From assembly GCA_038373885.1 (NCBI GenBank), contig JAWZYV010013270.1, forward strand, positions 124,001 through 188,000: a stretch of DNA of 64,000 nucleotides, read 5' to 3'. Under the pieces are notes generated by a model. It saw nothing but the letters and a program-made list of their open reading frames with translations, made no database searches and was not told the origin of the DNA. The stretch's first letter is position 1. Every line of letters starts with the position of its first letter. Both the position numbers and the translations under genes were made by a program. Positions 56,795 to 64,000 of the stretch are shown here, piece after piece. This DNA is from Cheiracanthium punctorium (Eukaryota > Arthropoda > Arachnida > Araneae > Cheiracanthiidae).

Positions 56795-58507
56795 GAGTTT
56801 TAGAGGATGATACAGAGCATTCTAGCTTATAAGAATTCGAAAATGTTATTACGAGTACAACATTACCATGTAAATAACCATGCGCATTAAAGTAAAAAAA
56901 AAAATTAAACGTGCAAATGTTGTCTTCAACGTTAGATTTTCATTCTGCATTATGTGAAATCACTGCAAAAAATGTCACGCCTGTAGTAAACTGATGGCAA
57001 TACACTAGTCAAAAGATTTAACAAAAACATGAGCTTACTTATGTTTCAGACATTTGTAATGCAAATTTAAAATATCCTACACAATGATAAGATATAAATA
57101 AACGATTTGTATATGTTTTTCTAAGCCGTTGGAATTTGGGAACATATAAAACAACATCCGCACATCTACGTAAGAATTCTGTACTGAAAAAAAAAAAGAT
57201 GTATTTGCCTGTAGAAAAAACTTCTTTTTTTCATTTCAGGATTTTTATCATTGGAACATGGCAAAAGAAAATGTAAAAGTTAAACCTATCTTAAGTTTGC
57301 GTTTACAGAGTGTGATAGCTAATGTTTTCTTTCTATATTTAGAAAACATGCACCATTAGCTTTTATTTATTTATTTATTTATTTTGTTATGTAATTTCTA
57401 AGAAATTTTTGTAAGATCAAACTCACGTATACCTTTTTATTTTTATTTTTAGAAGCAATGCATGCGAAAAAATATTTTTCAACTTCGTCTTCAATGGGAT
57501 ATTTATTTATCTATAATTAACTTTTTCAGTAAAGACATGCGAAAATGCATTTGTCAAAAAAGTGAGGGGGTGGATAAAAAAGTTAAGCGAATACAAATTG
57601 TTACCTATCATTTCAGATTGTCACGAAGAAACAATCAAATGATCATTTTTTGTCTTTTTTTAAAGATTCAGAACCCATAAATCATTTTTACTCATTTATC
57701 TGTGAAAGAAATTCATTTCGTTGTTTTGTATTATTGCAATAATAATTTTTCAGAGACCAAATTTTTATAAAGTTCGTAATCAAACTTAAAATGCAAGAGT
57801 TATTTTGATTGCAACAGTTATTTAATGCAAACTGTTAATTCTAAGAAATATTCTTTTACATAATTTATAATGTAGAAGAAGGAGTGTGATATTTTACAAT
57901 TATTTTGAATGAATGAATTAGAAATCTATCCGATAAAAAAAAATCTTATCAATGATTACACAAAGCACATCTTGTAGAAAGTTTTCCTAAATGATCAATT
58001 ACGGGTAAATTAACACGAAATAAAAAATTAAAAGAACTGCAACATAAAGGACTAAATTTCCTAAGACAGAAAAACAAGAAAGAAACTCATCGCGTTAATA
58101 GAAGTCGTTTAATACTGAACAATGAAATTGTGCTAAATTACTGCAGCTAATTTGCTGCATCTTTCAAAGGAGAACGTAATACTTTGCGATTTTCTACACT
58201 TCAAACAGCAGAACACAGAGTAAACGTTTCTCATTAAGAAGATTGTAGATAATTTGGTTACCGTTTATTTAAAATTTTTGAATCACTTCTATTAACGAGG
58301 TCATTTCGATCTGCACTATTCAGCCAGGGAAGAATGGAAATATATAAATATGTAGCAGCTGTGAAGAAAATGCTACCTCACGTGTTTCTGAGTTTCTAAA
58401 ATATTAGCATCAGTTTCAGATATATTTTAAGCGCGACAACGTAGATTGGTGCAGGAGGTAATAAATAAGTGTAAAATACAACGTCTAAGAGCACCAACAC
58501 AAAAATT
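56795..58507. other. AT-rich non-coding DNA
   Basis: A TTTA microsatellite lies at about 57362-57384. Nothing else recognised. Confidence 0.5.
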
Positions 58508-58776
58508 AAAATAACAGACCGGCTTCGGCATTGCATGGCATGCCGTCGTCCGTGCTAGAATGAGAAAAAAATGTGTTCTGTTTATAAACAAAGTGGGGAT
58601 CCCCCCTGTTTATAAACAAAGCAGAGCACTGTCTATACATCCCCATTTTCTCTGTGTAAATAGAGTATTTTCTATAAATCCCCACTTTTTCTATATGAAC
58701 ACAGCAAATTTTTGCCATTCTCATTCTAGCACTGACGACGGCATGCAATACATGTCGAAGCCAATCTGCTATTTTC
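58508..58776. mobile_element. MITE with about 58 bp terminal inverted repeats
   Basis: The left arm (AAAATAACAGACCGGCTTCG, then CATGCCGTCGTCCGTGCTAG) is matched by the right arm in reverse (AAAATAGCAGATTGGCTTCG, then CATGCCGTCGTCAGTGCTAG). The centre has TGTTTATAAACAAAG twice and TATAAATCCCCA-type repeats. No clear target duplication and no transposase, so the superfamily is unknown. Confidence 0.8.
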
Positions 58777-58779
58777 GGT

Positions 58780-60256
58780 TTCTGTATCAGGTTTAAATAT
58801 GTTTATTAGTTAATCATTTGCTTTTTCCCGTCCTACTCAGCAGAAATGAAAATAAGATTTCTAAACTGTCATGGAAACAAACAAACAAACAATAAAAAAA
58901 CTGTTGGCTTTCCTATTCAAAACCTATTCAACCTACCCCCCCCCCCAACCTTAAAATTATGGTAAATTGCAATTGAAATATAAAAAAATATTTGTAGAAT
59001 TCAAACGAATAACTTTTCACGTAATTTCATATGCAATCTTATAGCATATATGTAAAAGAAACATTTAGAGTAATCAACTTTTAAATACTTGCAGCGAAAC
59101 TTGCCGCGATAACTGTTAATCAGCGCGGCTATTTGGGCCAATTTTACGGCATTAACTGCGCTTTTCACGACTTATTTCGAGCCCTGCTATTCAGGTTACC
59201 CATTTAAGATATTGTTTTAACTCATTGTTTCAAATTGAAGCAAAGAATTTAAAATATACACTATACGGAGTGGCCTATGCAAGAGTTTATTAGAAAAGAT
59301 AGAGAATATACCCCATGAGTTTGTTTATCCCAACAGACGGCATTTAAATAATATAACTGAAAAATATAATTGCCTGTTTTCAAAGAGGGAGTGTGCGTTA
59401 GCCACTTTCAACTTCCATTTGTTTAATAACTTCGTAGCATCAGCTACACAATTTCGGCATTGAAAAGCAAATATAATACGAGATTTGATTTTTACTGTGT
59501 CCAATATTTATATTATATTATACTTACACTGATTCGACTAAATGGAATTTGAATTTCGTTTTAATCAGTTTATTGGTACAATAACTCGCATCTCTTCTTA
59601 TTATTGAGAGTAAAATCAATTGCATCGCAAATTCAGAATACTTTGACGAAGCAAAATGGCAGAAACAGAAAGCTAAATGTCTCAAATCTCACTCAGCTTT
59701 CGTGGCATCTCAATAAAGAATCTTGTTAACTGTCATTTTCCAAATGGTACTTTTAACAAAAAGAAAAGCCCCTTTTTTTCGTCCTAGGCAGAAATGAAAT
59801 GCAGCCGAGATTTGTTTGATTTCCCTTTGAATAGACCGTGATTCATTCATTAGCGTCAAGAGCAGAGTCCAATCATTGTGCGCTGGAATCGAAATTACAA
59901 ATCCCCTGTTATCAATAAGGATCTTTATGTAAGTGACATGCGGAATGACAGAGAGATAAATGGAAAATAAGTTTGAAGATACTTTTATTTATAATTTTAT
60001 GTATGAATGGAAGCTACTTCATTTTGTTCAATCGACGAAAGTGAATGTCTTGCTTCGCTTGGTTCAATGTGTACAAGCACGTTATGCTTTATTTTCGGAA
60101 TTTATTGTTTTAAGCTATAGGCCTAACTTTCAAACAATTATTATTTTTTTTTAATTTTTAAAGTAAAAATTTTGTTTTAATTTTTAAAGTAAAATTTCAA
60201 TGAAAATCCATGCTTAAATTAAAATGGAATATAAAACTAAAAATTTTAATGCATGT
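58780..60256. other. Non-coding DNA with complex-sequence stretches
   Basis: C-rich run at about 58936-58946. The blocks at about 59090-59180 and 59780-59955 have balanced, non-repetitive sequence and could be conserved; no exon is supported. Confidence 0.4.
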
Positions 60257-60539
60257 TTAACCCATTTATGCCTAGCGTCCCTTTTTTGGGACGGCATTTT
60301 CGCTATGAGTCGAAAACGTTACTTATTTTTCCTAGCCTTTATTCATGAGTATTGAGCCTCAACTCTACAAAATATTTTAAGATGACCCAGTAGGATGTTG
60401 ATATTTTGATTTTTATGCATAATGATTTTAAAAGAAATCATTCCTTGTTCAAGAAGTTGACGTCAGAAATTTATCTATTATTTCTGTTATCAGTAAAAAT
60501 CGAAGAAAGTCGCAAAATATCCAGGCACAAATGGGTTAG
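60257..60539. mobile_element. piggyBac-like MITE, 283 bp
   Basis: The left end is TTAACCCATTTATGCCTAG; the right end, on the other strand, is CTAACCCATTTGTGCCTGG, with TTAA on the left and TTAG on the right. A short stem GTCCC-TTTTTT-GGGAC lies just inside the left end. No transposase. Confidence 0.75.
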
Positions 60540-61189
60540 TGAAATTCTATTTACTGCAACATGGGTGTAACTATTTTCGTATCTACCGCTGAAATCGGTA
60601 TAGTTTAGAAGGGTTGTCCTGTAATATTGCGCAGATACTGTGAATCATTATGGCTGCGACATAATTTCCTCCGACGAGCCATTTCCTGCAGTTAAAAATG
60701 TCAATCTGTTGATAAAAATCAAGCAGCGGAAAGATTATTGGTATTTTTTAAAGTCATGCAGACTGTTTTCTGTATTTTATTTACAAGAGCATAAATATTT
60801 TTAAGCCGATCGCACCATCGATGTGAGTTTTATTACGTTTCTCTCGAGCTTAAATTTTTATTGTTTGTTGGAGTAACTAGCCGCCCCATACCTTACTGTT
60901 ATTTAATACTCAGTGCAGTGTTGATTCCATTTCTGGGCTCATTTCAATGAAAATCATATTTCTTTGTTTTAACAGTATTTACCCTTCAGTTTATTTAGGT
61001 TAGGGTTGCTACACATCATAAAAGCCGATGTTGTAACAGCCAATGTCTAAAATGTGCTTCAGCTGAATGCACGGTGAAATATTTTAGATGGGCGATGAAT
61101 GCGCCAAGAGATGTCCATTCCATATTTTAAAGCTGTGAAAAAGTCCGAAAGATTTTGCAATCTAGCGACTGCGTGACATAGGCTTGCTA
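60540..61189. other. Non-coding DNA
   Basis: Nothing recognised. Confidence 0.5.
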
Positions 61190-61404
61190 AATTGGACGTC
61201 ATTGAGTTGTTAGTTTTGCTTTTTACACATGCGTTATTGTTATGGCACCAATGTTTACATCTAACTGTTGCCGTTCGCAGTGTAGAAATAGCGTTGATTT
61301 TGGTACCGCATGCTTTAGCGCATAAGTAGATATACTCGCTCCATTGGACGTCATTGAACTGTTTATATGAATTTTTGCTCATGCGTTATTGTTATCTTTA
61401 CATC

Positions 61405-62511
61405 CAGGGTGCGAATTGAACATTTTCTCCAGGGGGGGACATTTGAAAAACAACATTCTCCAGGAGGGGACATTTTGAAAAAAAAAAAGAAAGAGAGAGA
61501 GAGGGGGGAGGCTTCACTCACATAATATATTACGTATTACATGACAAATGCAGCCACCAACATGTCTGGGAAGTGACTTGCCGTGTTTACTCGCCTCATA
61601 GTCGCCCTCGCACGACAGTCTCACCCCCCCTTTTGACGCAGAAAAAATCGTCGAAACATTTTCCCCGCATAAAAGTCGCAGTCGCGTATTTGACCTTCAT
61701 CTAGTAAATGAATATTAGAGAAATCTAGTAAATGAATATTAGAGAAATCTAGAAAATTATTAAGAATTGTGTATTATGTTATCAGAATTTTTTGTCAAAA
61801 TTTTGACAAAGATTTTTAGTGAATTTAATGTCTATAAAATCAACAAAAGAAAAATGCCTCTTTTTTGTATGCAACTGACGAAAAGACTATTCAATAAACA
61901 GAACATTATCTGAAAACAATTGGTAGTTTTCTAATTACTTAATGTATTTTTTTACACCCTTAATGTTTTAACATTAGAGTGTACAATATTATCTAGTAGG
62001 TTTCTCCGTGTAATAGTCATACCTTGACTTTCACAATGAAAAATTGGCGAAAAAAGTGCGACTATTACGTGAGTAAACACGGTAAATTCAAATAAAAGTG
62101 GACCCCCGATTTTCTATGCAGATATATTCCTGTCTATGTCGATTTTACGTCTACCCTCAAATTCGCCTCGCGGAAGAGCAGTGCTTTTTCATTCATTTCG
62201 CAGTCTTTCTTTAAAACCTGACCCCAGTTACAGAATGAGAAGTAGCATCAGGCATGTGTACATCTATTTCAAAGGTATGTTTGTAACTTGCTCCTTTGTC
62301 CAGTAAACAAAAGAAGAATTTCCATTTTCAATACTTAATATCGTTAGGTACTGTTGAACTTGTAGGGACAGAGATTAATTTAACATTTCTTCAGCAGGGG
62401 ATCAATAGTATCCCTGGCAGGGATCCATTAATATTTCTCTAGCCGGGGATATTACATTCTTCAGCCGGGGACAATCCCCGGCATCCCCCCCCCCCGTCAA
62501 TTCGCACCCTG
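61405..62511. mobile_element. hAT-like non-autonomous element, 1.1 kb
   Basis: The ends CAGGGTGCGAATTGA and TCAATTCGCACCCTG are perfect 15 bp inverted repeats, flanked by TTTACATC at 61397-61404 and 62512-62519, a perfect 8 bp target duplication. CAGGG ends and 8 bp duplications define the hAT superfamily. Near the ends the words TTCTCCAGGNGGGGAC and CAGCCGGGGAC recur, as subterminal repeats do in hAT elements. No transposase is present. Confidence 0.93.
61580..62083. mobile_element. Inverted-repeat element nested in the hAT-like element
   Basis: CCGTGTTTACTCGCCTCATA plus GTCGC on the left is matched in reverse on the right by CCGTGTTTACTCACGTAATA plus GTCGC. The inside holds a 24 bp direct repeat (TAGTAAATGAATATTAGAGA at about 61700 and 61724). 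The target duplication is unclear, so the superfamily is not assigned. Confidence 0.7.
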
Positions 62512-62643
62512 TTTACATCGAGCTGTTGCCGTTCGCAATGTGGAAATATTGTCTATTTTGCTACCGCATACGTTAGCGTATTATATAAGTAGACGGTGAT
62601 GAAAAATTTGCTTTGGGGCAGCACAACCGGATTGGAATATTCA

Positions 62644-63076
62644 CAGGGTTGTCCAAGGCTATGCGTCAAAAATGTAGAGGGTGGTAGAGGGGACCAAGAC
62701 AGTTGAGAATAGCACAGCAACGTGGGGTCGAAAACGTCATCTTCATGTACCCATTAATAATCATTTTGGAGGAAGTGTTGAAGTAACAGTGAACTTTCCG
62801 ATCATCGTTTGTCAAAGATGAATGCATTTTTTTTAAACAGAAATCACTGAACTAAAGCTGATAGTTTACAAGGTCTATTTCATTCCATGAAGGACGGAGA
62901 AAAGCTCATTGTTTATGAAAATTGATCAAGAATTGAGAGAAACAGTTCTTCCAACGTGATTATGAACAGGTACATAAAGATGACATTTCCTACCCCAAAT
63001 TGCTGTGTGATTCTGAACCGTCTAGGTTCACTCTACCACCCTTTATATTTTTGACGAATAGTTTAGGTCTACCCTG
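62644..63076. mobile_element. Family E MITE with about 110 bp arms
   Basis: The left end CAGGGTTGTCCAAGGCTAT and the right end (other strand) CAGGGTAGACCTAAACTAT continue as inverted repeats through GTCAAAAATRTARAGGGTGG, CGGTTnAGAAT and CATCTTnATGTACC. TA follows the right end; the left has CA. A Tc1/mariner-type target is likely. It is the most complete copy of the family (others at 36.9, 39.7 and 56.7 kb). Confidence 0.8.
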
Positions 63077-63339
63077 TAATATATACATAAATTGATATAT
63101 TAGGATAACTTTCGTTGGACTCTTTCACACCAAGATCAGGACACAAGTTTTGAAAGAGTATTACAAAGCACATATTAATAATTTTAAGTTGAAAAAAGTT
63201 TTGCATATTTTACAGTAATTTAGTAATCATCAAGTTTGTTTATTTGATTGATTTTATTATAAATTTTAAATCTAATTATATGAGAATAATGTTCACATAC
63301 ATCTATTGGAGAGAAATTATTTAATTAGGCCCGAAAGCG

Positions 63340-63725
63340 TTAACCCTTTTGGTTACGGAGGAACTGGCCTCGGTTATACATTCTAGATACCAGGGAGTTT
63401 TCCACAAGAATGGTACACTGTACGAAAGCGTAAGCTCCGAAAACGCGCTTTGTGTACATCCATCATAAAACAAAAAATGTGCTATATTCTAACAAAAAAA
63501 TTACTGATACAAAAAGGGGTTAGGTGATTATATTCCGTAATTGTTGGAAGCTATGATAATCATAGTCACATAATGTTACTCATGTTTGGTGGATGCCTCC
63601 ATTGTGCGGCGTTAGTACCTAGAGAGCGTTCTCTGGATGATGACATTGGGTGGCAGGAGAGCTCAGAAAACGTCGCCAAAACGTGGCCGTCGCCAATGGC
63701 CTGTAGCCAGTGAGAAAAGGATTAA
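63340..63725. mobile_element. Possible piggyBac-like MITE, 386 bp
   Basis: TTAACCCTTTTGG on the left and, from the other strand on the right, TTAATCCTTTTCTCACTGG. Both ends start with TTAA, but the inverted repeat is short and inexact. The 28 bp around TGGAGAGAAATTAT just outside (63308) recurs at 63923. Confidence 0.5.
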
Positions 63726-64000
63726 AGTGAATACAAATGCCTGACTTTGGATATTTAAACCTCATTCAGAAGAAAAAGGGGACTCAATTTTTCATGCATG
63801 TGTCATGCCGAAATCGATAACTTTTTTACACTACTAGAATTTGATGGCCAGCAACACCAGATTTTTTTTGTTATTTTACTATAAGTCAACATCTATTATT
63901 ATAAAAAATTAATATATATCTAATGGAGAGAAATTATGCAATCAAGTCTTGGTACAAAATGTTATACATGCATACACACACATCACATATTATACATATA

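Larger units (their letters stand above)
61190..62600 (+). repeat. 152 bp tandem duplication interrupted by the hAT-like element
   Basis: TTGGACGTCATTGA occurs at 61191 and 61343 (152 bp apart). ACTGTTGCCGTTCGCAGTGT at about 61263 is matched by GCTGTTGCCGTTCGCAATGT at about 62521, beyond the insertion. Removing 61405-62511 and one copy of TTTACATC rejoins the second unit. Confidence 0.85.

Noticed and set aside
61059..61382. 107-codon reverse open frame
   Set aside because: It covers the 152 bp tandem repeat, and its reading changes between units; no protein motif.

Overview
This is a gene-poor, visibly AT-rich stretch of an animal nuclear genome. The longest open frame starting at ATG is 115 codons and lies inside a dispersed repeat, and I found no host protein-coding exon, rRNA or functional tRNA gene that I can support. 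The mix of Tc1 and mariner transposase relics, piggyBac-like, hAT-like, MULE-like and Helitron/Helentron-like elements, tRNA-derived SINEs and a solo LTR fits an arthropod. A chelicerate, perhaps a spider, is my inference from the style of the repeats; nothing here proves it.

Layout. 1-4.6 kb: a GC-rich dispersed repeat (called family A here), a TTAA-flanked piggyBac-like MITE and a 1.4 kb fold-back element with about 650 bp arms and a perfect 9 bp target duplication. 4.6-6.7 kb: an AT-rich dispersed repeat (family F) split by a complete non-autonomous Helitron, then a 94 bp hairpin. 7.3-7.6 kb: an LTR fragment. 10.4 kb: family A. 13.3-15.8 kb: a piggyBac-like element interrupted by a Helentron-like element carrying two tandem arrays. 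15.9-17.8 kb: two family F copies in inverted orientation. 18.1-19.0 kb: a Tc1 element with a broken transposase. 22.4-23.3 kb: hammerhead-like motifs and a mariner relic. 23.4-27.2 kb: local duplications and inverted repeats. 29.1-29.4 kb: complex non-repetitive DNA that may be conserved. 30-42 kb: family A copies, SINEs, MITEs and a recent-looking 390 bp duplication. 42-50 kb: Helitrons placed end to end, a solo LTR with a 4 bp target duplication and a Helitron cut by a SINE. 51-53 kb: a decayed Helitron helicase and an endonuclease domain. 55-64 kb: SINE, family A fragment, several MITEs and an hAT-like element with a perfect 8 bp target duplication, itself carrying another inverted-repeat element.

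The window reads as layered transposon insertions, and several nestings give a relative order of events. The most unusual pattern is a palindromic word, TCGCCAAGCTTGGCGA or TCGCCAAATTTGGCGA, found in the LTR, in the Helentron-like element and, weakly, in Helitron fragments, which by structure are different transposon classes. No genes work together here; the biology is mobile-DNA biology plus a few possible conserved non-coding blocks.
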